Source: Saprospiraceae bacterium
GTDB lineage: Bacteria > Bacteroidota > Bacteroidia > Chitinophagales > Saprospiraceae
Length of the DNA stretch: 64,000 nt
Reading direction: 5' to 3'
Assembly (NCBI GenBank): GCA_029212405.1
Contig: JARGNR010000001.1
Location: 86,151 to 150,150, forward strand
In this document: positions 23,793 to 32,564 of the stretch, piece after piece
Layout: each line of letters starts with the position of its first letter
How positions within the stretch are numbered: the stretch's first letter is position 1
The notes under the pieces: model-generated
Seen by the model: only the letters and a program-made list of their open reading frames with translations
Told to the model about the DNA's origin: nothing
The model's database searches: none
Program-made: the position numbers and the translations under genes

Positions 23793-26084
23793 CTATTGTT
23801 TAATAAATTTCTTGGTGACTACTTCATCTTCGGTATGTATAGAAATCAAGTACACCCCTGGCTGGAATGTTGTAACATCCAATTTTGTTTGAGTTGCATT
23901 TACATTTCTACTTGCCACAACTTTTCCTGTAATATCTAGTACTTTCATAGATTGAATAACATCTTCAGACTCAATAGTCAGATCTGTAGAAGCTGGGTTT
24001 GGATAAGCATTAAATCCATCTTCATCCAAGTCTCTTCCAATTTTGGCTTCATTTCCAGATCCTACTTCTCTTATCGTTTGAGTAGGCCCTTCTGCGATTC
24101 TTGCTCCTGATCCAATTCCTGTAATCGTTACAGCATCAATATATACTCTATCCGCATTTCCACTTGCATCACACTGGAATCTAAATTGTGCATTAGAAGG
24201 GAAATTGTAGTTAGCAGAATTTACCGTTACCGTTGCAACATAAAAACTATTATTTGTAAAGCTAGTTCCGCTTGCATAGGTTGCTACTGTACTCCATGAA
24301 CTTCCATCATAATATCTTACAAAAAAGTCTTCACCAGTTTCCATACTATTTGGATAGAAATAAAATTCTATTTCCAGTGAATTATAACTGCTTACATCAT
24401 AAGATGAAGATGTCATTGCTGATGCAGTCCCAGAATTATCTCTAATTCTTATGGAGTAACTACCTTCCCAAGATCTTGTCCCTGAGTATCTGTAACAATC
24501 AGAACCACCGTCTTGCCAGCCGTCCCATCCTGACTCAAAGAAATGTGCTAAAATCACATCATTTCCTCCTCCACCACAAGGTGCACAATCAGGTCCACCA
24601 CAATCTACACCAGTTTCATTTCCATTTTGAATACCATCATCACATGTTGGGCAAGCTGCACAAGGTCCACCGCAGTCAACTCCAGTTTCTCCTTGGTTTT
24701 GAATTCCATCGTCACACGTTGGACATGCTGTACAAGGTCCTCCACAATCGATACCTGTTTCTCCTTGATTCTGAATTCCATCATCACATGTAGGTGTAGT
24801 ACCACCACCAACACAGAAATTAGTTGTTTCTGAAGATGCAAATGATCCTCCACTTGCTACTGAAGTACTTCCATCTGATACATCATATGATCCATTTCCA
24901 TAGGCACAACAAATACCATCTCCATAGGAATCAAAGATGGTGAAATCATAGCACCCATCCACCAAACATTCTTCAATCACTAATGTTGAACCATCAGCCT
25001 GGCCTGCATATGTTCCACCTGAAGCAACTACTGATCCTCCACCGTTGGTAATTTGCCAGCTTGTTTCTTCTGGATAATTGTCAAAATTCAATGTTATCGT
25101 AACTAGGTTATCATCACATCCTGGAGGAGGTGGTGGTGGGTTTCCATCTCCACATCCATTACTACTTAAAAGGCTTGCTCTGAATCCACCTGATCCAAAT
25201 AAAGCTTGCATTCTATTTTTCTGTCCTAAAGTGTACAAATTCATACATCCATCATCGGAATAATCCATATAGTTTTGCACCATATCAGTAGATCCGCAAG
25301 AAACATGTGTTGGTGTACATCCGTAATTTGGTCCATCAGAAGTAGGTGTATCTGATACAAAATCATCTACTCCACAACCTCCATCTCCCCAGATGTGTCT
25401 TAGGTTCAACCAGTGTCCTACCTCATGTGTAGCTGTTCGACCCAAATCAAATGGTGCAGTAGCTGTACCAATTGTTCCAGTATATCTATAATCGCATACT
25501 ACACCATCTGTAGCAGCTGCACCTCCTGGGAATTGTGCATATCCAAGAATCCCTCCTCCGATATTACATACCCAAAAGTTTAAATAATCACCTGCCGGCC
25601 ATGCATCCTTCCCCCCAGAAGAATTAAATTTTACAGCATCATTTGTTCCAAAACCGTTTACAGATGTGCTTGTTCTTGTTATTCCATTGGTCGCATTTCC
25701 ATTTGGATCTACTGTAGCCAAACAAAATTCAATTTCAGTATCAGCTGCTTGAGACCATGTGCCATCAGCATCTGAATTCAGTCTTCTAAAATCATCTGTC
25801 AATACGTCTAATTGGGACTGTAATTGGGCATCCGATATATTTTCAGAAGAAGTACGGTAAACGACATGAAAAACAACAGGTATGGTAACTACAGCTCTCT
25901 CCGAATTATCGGCATTGTGTTTGATCCAATTTGATGTATGATTTTCAATGTCTTGAAGAACTTTTGCCCGCTCAGGGTTTTGTTCAATTTCCTGGTGTAA
26001 GTGGTCCATAGATCCACACTGTCTTTGTCCGTAAATAGACATGCATAGCAAGCTACCTACAAAAACTAGTAAGAGTTTTTTCAT
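23793..26084 (-). CDS. secreted M43-type zinc metalloprotease with T9SS sorting domain
   Basis: A 763-aa pappalysin-like protease. Signal peptide residues about 1-19 (MKKLLLVFVGSLLCMSIYG). The metzincin site is HEVGHWLNLRH at 220-230 with catalytic Glu221; the usual Gly is Asn. The Met-turn is in DDGCMNLYT. After the catalytic domain (to about 310) come a beta domain, three 24-residue Cys repeats (CDDGIQN.GETG.DCGGP) at about 433-503, a carbohydrate-binding-like beta domain, and the T9SS tail (FNAYPNPASTDLTIES...). It is exported through Sec and the Por system to the surface or medium. It is followed by a strong terminator. Confidence 0.92.
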   Translation of the reverse strand: MKKLLLVFVGSLLCMSIYGQRQCGSMDHLHQEIEQNPERAKVLQDIENHTSNWIKHNADNSERAVVTIPVVFHVVYRTSSENISDAQLQSQLDVLTDDFRRLNSDADGTWSQAADTEIEFCLATVDPNGNATNGITRTSTSVNGFGTNDAVKFNSSGGKDAWPAGDYLNFWVCNIGGGILGYAQFPGGAAATDGVVCDYRYTGTIGTATAPFDLGRTATHEVGHWLNLRHIWGDGGCGVDDFVSDTPTSDGPNYGCTPTHVSCGSTDMVQNYMDYSDDGCMNLYTLGQKNRMQALFGSGGFRASLLSSNGCGDGNPPPPPPGCDDNLVTITLNFDNYPEETSWQITNGGGSVVASGGTYAGQADGSTLVIEECLVDGCYDFTIFDSYGDGICCAYGNGSYDVSDGSTSVASGGSFASSETTNFCVGGGTTPTCDDGIQNQGETGIDCGGPCTACPTCDDGIQNQGETGVDCGGPCAACPTCDDGIQNGNETGVDCGGPDCAPCGGGGNDVILAHFFESGWDGWQDGGSDCYRYSGTRSWEGSYSIRIRDNSGTASAMTSSSYDVSSYNSLEIEFYFYPNSMETGEDFFVRYYDGSSWSTVATYASGTSFTNNSFYVATVTVNSANYNFPSNAQFRFQCDASGNADRVYIDAVTITGIGSGARIAEGPTQTIREVGSGNEAKIGRDLDEDGFNAYPNPASTDLTIESEDVIQSMKVLDITGKVVASRNVNATQTKLDVTTFQPGVYLISIHTEDEVVTKKFIKQ
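24576..24788 (-). repeat. three 72-nt coding repeats in the M43 protease
   Basis: Three tandem copies of a 72-nt unit start at 24788, 24716 and 24644 on the minus strand. They encode CDDGIQNQGETGIDCGGP-type modules with four cysteines each, probably disulphide-bonded or calcium-binding linkers. The phase is kept exactly. These are coding repeats, not an array. Confidence 0.85.
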
Positions 26085-26548
26085 AGAAAGATTTAGGTTG
26101 GTTAAAAATAAAATTCTAAGAGGGGGTGTTTCTTAACTTCGATCGCAATGTACTTTAAATATTGCTAATTCATAAAAATTACATAATTTTTTTTACCCAA
26201 AGTAAGAATCAGTCAATTTCATTCTACCCATACGACTATGTGCAAAATTAAATTTCATTCAGAATTAGTTTGGCCATTTGGGATGGCTTCGTGTGGTTAA
26301 ATACCAGTAACATAAGGGTTAGAAAATCTTATAAGAAGGGTTTCTATGCAATGTGTGCAAATAAAATTTTCGATAATTTAAATTTGGCAACAAACATGCC
26401 AATAATTTACTCCTTCTTTTTTTACTCAAAGTATAATTCGTCAAGAAAGGTTAATATGATGTTTATCGCAACATATATTCATTCCATAATTTATAACAGC
26501 TACTCTCTCTAGTAGCATTAATTCTAGAAATTAAGTGGTTTATCTTAA
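26085..26548. other. intergenic region without recognised gene
   Basis: A 464-bp AT-rich spacer upstream of the leftward M43 gene and downstream of the leftward PLP-enzyme gene. A TAAATTTG box occurs on the plus strand at 26379-26386 but no credible gene follows it. No RNA gene or clear hairpin was found. Confidence 0.4.
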
Positions 26549-27688
26549 TTATTTCAGTGCTGTATCCAAATCATCAATAAGATCTTCAACATCTTCTATG
26601 CCCACACTCAATCGTATTAATGAATCAGTAAGTCCTACCTTCAATCTTTCTTCTCTTGGCACACTAGCATGTGTCATTGTAGATGGATGTCCTATCAAAG
26701 ATTCTACTCCTCCCAAAGATTCTGCCAATGAAAAGTATTTCGTTTTAATCATTATTTCATTTGCTGCTTCGATGGTATCATTTTTTAAATCGAAAGAAAC
26801 CATTCCTCCAAAATCTTTCATTTGTTTCTTCGCTATATCATGATTTGGATGAGATTCAAATCCAGGATAATAAACATTTGCTATTTTATCATTCTTACGT
26901 AAAAAATCTGCAATTTTTCTTGCATTTTCACATGCTCTTTGAACTCTAAGGTGCAAAGTCTTTATTCCTCTCAATACCAAAAAACAGTCTTGTGGTCCAG
27001 GTACAGCTCCAGCAGCATTTTGAAAAAAGTGAAGCTTATCTGCCATTTCCTGTGACTTCACCACTACAGCACCATGGACTACATCAGAATGGCCTCCCAA
27101 ATATTTAGTTGCAGAATGAATAACCATATCTGCCCCTAAATCTATAGGGTTTTGTAAGTATGGGGAAGCGAAAGTATTATCAACTACCACATTCAAATCA
27201 AAACCTTCAACCGCTGTACACACCGCTTGTATATCTACAATATTCAACATCGGATTCGTTGGGGTCTCTATCCAAACCAATTTAGTCTTATCAGTAATAT
27301 ACTCTTTAATTGAATTCGCTGTTTCTAATGCAATAAAACTGAATTTAATACCATAATTGGCAAATATTTTAGTCATTAATCGATACGAGCCACCATATAA
27401 ATCATTGGTAGCTATCACTTCATCCCCAGGAGTCAACAATTTCAAAATAGCATCCATCGCTGCCAAACCGCTGCCAAAACATATTGCATCAACCCCATTC
27501 TCTAAATCGGCGAGATTCTTTTCCAATGCGCTTCGAGTAGGGTTCTGAGATCGTGCATATTCAAATCCTTGATGTACCCCTGGGGAAGACTGGACATAGG
27601 TTGAAGTTTGATATATTGGAGTCATAATAGCCCCTGTTGCCGGATCTGGTTCGATTCCTGAGTGAATTACCTTTGTTCCAAATTTCAT
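26549..27688 (-). CDS. trans-sulfuration PLP enzyme (cystathionine gamma-synthase/lyase family)
   Basis: A 379-aa Cys/Met-metabolism PLP-dependent enzyme. Markers are the N-terminal ATGAIMTPIYQTSTY, the cofactor loop FGSGLAAMDAI, VVVDNTFASPYLQNP and the PLP-binding Lys in HSATKYLGGHSD. The C-terminal SLGGVESLIGHPSTMTHAS is typical. Cystathionine gamma-synthase (methionine synthesis) and gamma-lyase (cysteine synthesis) cannot be separated from sequence alone. A TATCTTTG -7 box lies 21 nt upstream (27717-27710). Confidence 0.9.
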   Translation of the reverse strand: MKFGTKVIHSGIEPDPATGAIMTPIYQTSTYVQSSPGVHQGFEYARSQNPTRSALEKNLADLENGVDAICFGSGLAAMDAILKLLTPGDEVIATNDLYGGSYRLMTKIFANYGIKFSFIALETANSIKEYITDKTKLVWIETPTNPMLNIVDIQAVCTAVEGFDLNVVVDNTFASPYLQNPIDLGADMVIHSATKYLGGHSDVVHGAVVVKSQEMADKLHFFQNAAGAVPGPQDCFLVLRGIKTLHLRVQRACENARKIADFLRKNDKIANVYYPGFESHPNHDIAKKQMKDFGGMVSFDLKNDTIEAANEIMIKTKYFSLAESLGGVESLIGHPSTMTHASVPREERLKVGLTDSLIRLSVGIEDVEDLIDDLDTALK

Positions 27689-27787
27689 AAAATCAATTTA
27701 GTTGATTTCCAAAGATATAGTAATGATAGAATTTTGGTTAATGTTATTAATATTTACTCTCAACACTTCTTCAAAGCAGGCACTTCC

Positions 27788-28360
27788 TTATTTTAACCAT
27801 TCTATTTTATCCTGAATCGGTTTGCGTTGTCCAGGAATCAAAGTTGCATTTGTATATCCCATGTAAAACAGGCCCAAGCATCTTTCATTTTCAGACAGTC
27901 CAAGAAAATCCTTTGCATTGGTTATGGATGCTGGACTACTCCAATAGCATCCTATATTTAATGTGGTGCAAGACAGCCACATGTTTTGAACTGCACATGA
28001 GACAGCAGCAATTTCTTCCCATTCTGGAATGGTTACATTTGGGTCATTATACATACATATCGCTATCACACACCCAGACTGAAGTGGTTTTCGAAGCGTT
28101 TTCTTGAGTTTTATTTCAGAAAATTTTTCTTTGGGAGTGTGTTTTGAGTAATAGTCACCTAAATAAGAACTCAATTTATGAAGACTCTCCCCTTTAAATA
28201 TTTTAAATCTCCACGGTTCTGTCTTTTTATGTGTAGGTGCCCAATTTGCATTTTCTAAAATCTGGACAATCAATAGATCAGCAATTGGCTTATCAATATA
28301 CATATTCGGATAAATCGCTCTTCTTGCTTTGATTAGACTTGATAATTCTTTAAAACTCAT
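27788..28360 (-). CDS. nitroreductase family flavoprotein
   Basis: A 190-aa FMN-dependent oxidoreductase. Seen: the N-terminal IKARRAIYPNMYIDKP (Arg residues that bind FMN phosphate), NANWAPTHKKTEPWRF and AVSCAVQNMWL, and the C-terminal MGYTNATLIPGQRKP. It probably reduces nitro or quinone compounds with NAD(P)H; the true substrate is unknown. It lies 99 nt from the PLP-enzyme gene on the same strand and is divergent from the MntR-like gene. Confidence 0.9.
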   Translation of the reverse strand: MSFKELSSLIKARRAIYPNMYIDKPIADLLIVQILENANWAPTHKKTEPWRFKIFKGESLHKLSSYLGDYYSKHTPKEKFSEIKLKKTLRKPLQSGCVIAICMYNDPNVTIPEWEEIAAVSCAVQNMWLSCTTLNIGCYWSSPASITNAKDFLGLSENERCLGLFYMGYTNATLIPGQRKPIQDKIEWLK

Positions 28361-28481
28361 TTCTTCAATTGTTCGTTATTTAAGTAAACGTCAAAATCCA
28401 AGTACAGTTTTGAATCATGCTATTTCATTTAACAAGATTTAAGATGGGCCTGAAGTAGGTTTTTATATCGCCACACCAACA

Positions 28482-28533
28482 TTTAGACTATCATAAAACA
28501 ATTTTTAGACTAATCTAAATTTTAATATATTTG
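28482..28533 (+). promoter_or_regulatory. tandem DtxR/MntR-type operators and promoter of the metal operon
   Basis: A perfect inverted repeat TTTAGA-N4-TCTAAA lies at 28504-28519. A second, weaker copy (TTTAGACTATCATAAA) lies at 28482-28497, exactly 22 bp upstream, two helical turns. The -7 box TATATTTG is at 28526-28533, so the main site fills the -33/-7 spacer where a metal-loaded repressor would block RNA polymerase. The regulator encoded next is the likely ligand (inference). Confidence 0.7.
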
Positions 28534-28545
28534 CACAAAACCTGC

Positions 28546-29214
28546 ATGATTATGCATTTATCCACAGCAGAAGAAAATTATTTAAAAGCCATCTTTAAAA
28601 TTTCCGAACGATCGGAGAAAAGTGCTAGCACAAATGCAATTGCCAAACAATTGAATACAAGTCCAGCATCTGTCACTGACATGTTAAAGAGACTATCCGA
28701 AAAAAAATTCATTAATTATGAAAAGTATAAAGGGGTCACCTTAACAAGTGAAGGCAGTAAAAGCGCAACACAATTGATACGAAAACATCGGTTATGGGAG
28801 GTGTTTTTAGTTAAGAAGCTTCGATTTACCTGGGACCAAGTGCATGAAATTGCAGAACAACTGGAGCACATCCAATCTAAAGAATTAATTATGCGCTTGG
28901 ATGCATTTCTCGACTATCCAAAATTTGATCCGCATGGTGATCCTATACCAAATGCAGATGGCAAGTTTACCATTCGAAATCAGTCCCCTCTCACGGATAT
29001 GTTTAAAGGTCAGACAGGCAGCTTAGTGGGAGTTAAAGAACATCAATCTGATTTTTTACAATACTTAAATTCACAAAACATTCGCCTCGGAAGTGAAATC
29101 TTAATTCTAGAAATTATGGCATACGACAAATCAATGCGAATAAAATTAGATCAAAAAAGAGAGATTGTAATCACCAACATGGTAGCTCAAAACCTATTGG
29201 TTAAGAAACTTTAA
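28546..29214 (+). CDS. DtxR/MntR family metal-dependent transcriptional regulator
   Basis: A 222-aa repressor. The N-terminal winged helix (AEENYLKAIFKIS, then NTSPASVTDMLKRLSEKKFI) is followed by the metal-binding dimerisation domain (LIRKHRLWEVFLVKKL, EHIQSKELIMRLDAFL, DPHGDPIPN) and a C-terminal SH3-like FeoA domain. Such proteins bind DNA when loaded with Mn or Fe. The open frame begins at a TTG at 28531 that lies inside the -7 box, so the ATG at 28546 is chosen; 28552 is an alternative. The next gene, 5 nt downstream, encodes a metal transporter fusion. Confidence 0.92.
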   Translation: MIMHLSTAEENYLKAIFKISERSEKSASTNAIAKQLNTSPASVTDMLKRLSEKKFINYEKYKGVTLTSEGSKSATQLIRKHRLWEVFLVKKLRFTWDQVHEIAEQLEHIQSKELIMRLDAFLDYPKFDPHGDPIPNADGKFTIRNQSPLTDMFKGQTGSLVGVKEHQSDFLQYLNSQNIRLGSEILILEIMAYDKSMRIKLDQKREIVITNMVAQNLLVKKL

Positions 29215-29219
29215 AAACT

Positions 29220-30995
29220 ATGAAAACGCAACTTCTTATTCTCTTAGCCTTCCTTTTTACATCTGTTTCCTCTGCACAGAATAGAATCAAAGTGGTTACT
29301 TCTGCCTCTATATTTAAAGATATGACAGAGAATATCGGAGGAGACAAAGTAGATGTCTATTCTATTGTTCCAATTGGAGGCGATCCTCATTTATATGAAC
29401 CAAAACCATCGGATGCACAACTTATAAAATCAGCTGAATTAATATTGGTCAATGGCCTAACGTTTGAAGGATGGATTGCCAAACTAATTGATAATTCCAA
29501 CACCAAAGCACCAACAGTAACAATTACGGAGGGAGTCGATGTGATTAAAAGTGACACCTATGAAAATGCAGCTGATCCACATGCATGGATGGATGCCAAC
29601 AATGGATTGGTATATATTAAAAACATAAAAAATGCACTCATCAAAGCAGACCCTGCAAATAGTGCGATCTACCTTAAAAACTACCAAACATATTTAGAAA
29701 AAATAAAAGCATTAGATGCGTACATACTAAAATCCATTCAGAAAATTCCACGAGAAAAGCGAATTCTGGTTACTTCTCACGATGCATTTGCTTATTTCGG
29801 TAAACGATATGGATTAGAATTAAATGCACTGAAAGGGATCAGCACAGAAGCCGAAATTCAAACCTCTGACATGGTCCGAGTCAAAAATAGAATCAAAGAT
29901 TCTGGTGTTCCAGCCATTTTTGTAGAAAGTACTATAGACCCTAAAGTCATCCAACAAATTGCATTAGATAATGGCGTAAAGGTAGGAGGAGAACTTTATG
30001 CAGATTCTCTTGGTGAAGAAGATTCTGAAGGAGCCACTTATATTACTATGTTAACATATAATACGGATGTAATTGTAAATGCGTTAAGTAGAGAGGTTTT
30101 TGCTAAAAATAAAGGAAGCAATACCGCTGAAGACACCAACTTCTTTGTTTATTTTTTATTAGCTCTTATTATGCTCGGTGGCTTAGGTTTATTGATCTCA
30201 AGATTTAATGGACCTCGAGTAACCACGGATAAATTAAACTCAATTGCTATTGGCGAAACGATAATAAGTGTAAAAGGTGTTTCTGTCAGTTATGAACGAA
30301 AAAGAGTACTAACCAATATTTTCTTAAAAATAAGCAAAGGTGGATTATACGGGGTGGTAGGTCCAAATGGTGCTGGTAAATCAACACTATTCAAATCTAT
30401 TTTAGGTTTGATTGAAACTAATTCAGGAGAAATTGAAATTATGAATCATCCTATTGAGGAGGTCCGTCAAAAAGTGGCATATGTACCTCAAAAAGATGAT
30501 GTTGATTGGTCTTTCCCAGCTACGGTATTTGATGTGGTATTACAAGGTAGATACCCCTACAAAGGGCTTATTCAAGGGACTAATCAAAATGATAGAGAAA
30601 AGGCGATGAATGCTCTTGAAGAACTTGGAATTTCCGAATTAGCAAATCGACAAATAGGCCAACTTTCTGGAGGACAGCAACAGCGAGTATTTATTGCCAG
30701 AGCTCTTTGTCAAGAAGCTGAAATCATCTTTTTAGACGAACCGTTTGTAGGAGTTGATAATTTAACTGAAGAAAAAATTATTCAGATATTAAAAAGACTT
30801 GCTTCGGAAGGAAAAACATTATTGGTGGTCCACCATGATCTTTCAACCGTTGAGCAATATTTTGACAAAGTCATTCTACTCAACCAACGGCTAATAGCGT
30901 ATGGAGATACAGATACAACTTTTACATCAGAAAACATGTCAAAATGTTATGGACCTCAATTATCAATTTTACATAAAACTGGGATGTTTGAGTAA
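29220..30995 (+). CDS. fused periplasmic metal-binding protein, TM helix and ABC ATPase (Mn/Fe-type importer)
   Basis: A 591-aa single chain. Residues 1-19 are a signal peptide ending SSAQ. Residues about 21-300 are a cluster-9 (TroA/PsaA-like) binding protein with likely ligands His57, His121, a Glu in STEAEIQ (about 210) and Asp262; the H-H-E-D set and absence of a His-rich loop favour Mn or Fe over Zn. A TM helix follows at 308-329. Residues about 345-591 are a complete ATPase: Walker A GPNGAGKST at 381-389, LSGGQQQR at 482, and Walker B IIFLDEP (Asp506, Glu507). The topology places the binding protein outside and the ATPase inside. No permease gene follows. It lies 5 nt after the MntR-like gene and shares its operon. 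Confidence 0.9.
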   Translation: MKTQLLILLAFLFTSVSSAQNRIKVVTSASIFKDMTENIGGDKVDVYSIVPIGGDPHLYEPKPSDAQLIKSAELILVNGLTFEGWIAKLIDNSNTKAPTVTITEGVDVIKSDTYENAADPHAWMDANNGLVYIKNIKNALIKADPANSAIYLKNYQTYLEKIKALDAYILKSIQKIPREKRILVTSHDAFAYFGKRYGLELNALKGISTEAEIQTSDMVRVKNRIKDSGVPAIFVESTIDPKVIQQIALDNGVKVGGELYADSLGEEDSEGATYITMLTYNTDVIVNALSREVFAKNKGSNTAEDTNFFVYFLLALIMLGGLGLLISRFNGPRVTTDKLNSIAIGETIISVKGVSVSYERKRVLTNIFLKISKGGLYGVVGPNGAGKSTLFKSILGLIETNSGEIEIMNHPIEEVRQKVAYVPQKDDVDWSFPATVFDVVLQGRYPYKGLIQGTNQNDREKAMNALEELGISELANRQIGQLSGGQQQRVFIARALCQEAEIIFLDEPFVGVDNLTEEKIIQILKRLASEGKTLLVVHHDLSTVEQYFDKVILLNQRLIAYGDTDTTFTSENMSKCYGPQLSILHKTGMFE

Positions 30996-31115
30996 TTAAA
31001 TCAAGATATATTTTGTTAAAAATATCATAGAACTAGAATATACAAGTTTCTACTTATTTGTGCTGTTCCAATTTACAATTTCTATGTCAACTGACCAAGA
31101 TTATGCGAATGATGA

Positions 31116-31355
31116 AGTAGCATCTTAAAACCGAAAGGAGTGGGGCTATTAAAATATGAACTTAATATTTATTCACCATGGGGAGATCATCTAAAAACGT
31201 TGAATCCAGTAATAGATGGAGAACCTGTTGATCACTGGGATGGGATTTATCAAGGCAGCCCCGTTCCTATGGGAGCTTATCCTTGGTAAGCTATTGTTTA
31301 TTTTAGCGAAAATGACAAAAGGGCCTTTTCAGGTACTATTACCATAATATGTTAA
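31116..31355 (+). pseudogene. decayed T9SS type-B (CHU_C-like) C-terminal domain
   Basis: One frame reads as the end of a gliding-motility-type sorting domain: PKGVGLLKYELNIYSPWGDH, then HWDGIYQGSPVPMGAY and YFSENDKRAFSGTITII. A TAA at 31287-31289 interrupts it right after the conserved Trp where the family usually has Lys, and a stop at 31113 cuts it from anything upstream. No start codon or signal remains. It is a relic of a large secreted or adhesin protein, and may mark an old rearrangement between the metal operon and the exbD genes. Confidence 0.6.
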
Positions 31356-31520
31356 TCAAAAAATATATCGAACACCATCCCTTTTATGAAATGTAGATAG
31401 CCCACCAAAAGTATACTAGGTCGCATCTAAGAAATCAAAGACGCGCTGCAGTTCATCTTTTTTGAATTGAAACCAAGAGCAATTAACGCTCTATTATCAC
31501 ATTTTCAAAAAGGATATTTT

Positions 31521-32063
31521 ATGAGAAAGAGAAGAAAAATGCCTGAGCTCAATGCAGGTTCGATGGCAGATATTGCATTCCTATTGTTAATATTTTTCCT
31601 TGTTGTTACCACAATTGCAGAAGATAAAGGGATACCAGTCATCCTTCCTGAATACTATGAAGGTGAACCTGGACCGATGGCTGCTCGAAACGTTCTAAAA
31701 ATTCTAATTAATGGAAATGATGATGTTTTGGTAGAATCTATATTAACAGAAAAGGATGAAATTAAAGATATTGTAATAGACTTTGTTACAAATCCCAACT
31801 TGGATGAAACCAAACCTTTACAAACCAACAAAGCAATAATATCTATTCAGAATGATGTACATACATCCTACGAGACATATGTTCAAATTTACAGTAATAT
31901 TCATGAAGCATATGCCTTTCTGAGAAATTCTATGGCGCATGAAATCTTTCAAAAAGAGTATGCACAACTTCCTGTAAGTGAAAAGAATACGGTCTTAGAA
32001 AAATACCCTCTAAAACTATCAGAGGCAGATCCATTTTTAAACGCAACAACTACCGACCTATGA
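31521..32063 (+). CDS. exbD: ExbD/TolR family biopolymer transport protein (first copy)
   Basis: A 180-aa inner-membrane protein, part of the proton-driven motor that energises TonB. A short cytoplasmic tail (MRKRRKMPELNAGSMAD) precedes one TM helix (IAFLLLIFFLVVTT) with the essential Asp in SMADIAF, then a periplasmic domain. The frame is open back to a TTG at 31467, but that segment is not conserved, so the ATG at 31521 is preferred. It overlaps the second exbD by 4 nt. No exbB is adjacent. Confidence 0.9.
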   Translation: MRKRRKMPELNAGSMADIAFLLLIFFLVVTTIAEDKGIPVILPEYYEGEPGPMAARNVLKILINGNDDVLVESILTEKDEIKDIVIDFVTNPNLDETKPLQTNKAIISIQNDVHTSYETYVQIYSNIHEAYAFLRNSMAHEIFQKEYAQLPVSEKNTVLEKYPLKLSEADPFLNATTTDL

Positions 32064-32503
32064 GATGGAAGAAGAAAAAAAGAGAAAGTCCTGAAGTATC
32101 TACAGCTTCTCTTCCAGACATCATTTTCATGCTTTTATTTTTCTTTATGACAGTAACAGTATTAAAAACAGCATCCGCTAAAATGACAATAGAACTACCT
32201 GCTACTGAACAGTCTGTCAAAGTAAATCATGAGGCTTCAGAATATAACATTTATGTGAGTTCGAATAAAAAGGAAGAGGACCATAAAATTCAAATCAACG
32301 AATACCTTGTTACTATGCATCAATTGGACGATATACTAAAGAATATTGCCAGTCCTCTCTTGGATTTTGAGAAATTAAAAGTTCCAATTTATCTAAGGGT
32401 AGATAAAGAAGTGCAAATGGACTTAGTGTATGACGTAAAACTTCTTTTAAGAAAACACGGTCTTCGAAAAATAAACTACATCGTTAAAAAGCAAAGCAAT
32501 TAA
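32060..32503 (+). CDS. exbD: ExbD/TolR family biopolymer transport protein (second copy)
   Basis: A 147-aa protein with one TM helix (IIFMLLFFFMTVTVL), the conserved Asp in SLPDIIFML and a periplasmic domain. It starts at an ATGA overlap with the preceding exbD. Two unlike exbD genes in a row are usual for Bacteroidota, but they normally follow exbB. A strong terminator follows. Confidence 0.92.
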   Translation: MRWKKKKRESPEVSTASLPDIIFMLLFFFMTVTVLKTASAKMTIELPATEQSVKVNHEASEYNIYVSSNKKEEDHKIQINEYLVTMHQLDDILKNIASPLLDFEKLKVPIYLRVDKEVQMDLVYDVKLLLRKHGLRKINYIVKKQSN

Positions 32504-32509
32504 AAATGA

Positions 32510-32538
32510 ACGGGTATAGTCTTTGACACTATACCCGT
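32510..32538. terminator. bidirectional terminator between exbD and TonB receptor genes
   Basis: A perfect 11-bp stem (arms 32510-32520 and 32528-32538, loop CTTTGAC). It lies 7 nt after the exbD stop and 26 nt from the end of the convergent receptor gene. The T tracts are short on both sides. Confidence 0.75.
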
Positions 32539-32564
32539 CCTTAAATATTACTTAAGCATCTCTA

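Noticed and set aside
24576-24788. Repeat spacing that resembles an array
   Set aside because: The units are contiguous and coding in one phase, with no unique spacers, so this is not a CRISPR.
24476-24853. Antisense or frame-shifted open frames over the M43 repeats
   Set aside because: They exist because of the periodic coding repeats; composition is unnatural and they lie within a confident gene.
26396-26512. 38-codon frame after a TAAATTTG box
   Set aside because: The start is suitably placed but the peptide is low-complexity aromatic/Tyr/Ser with no signal or family feature.
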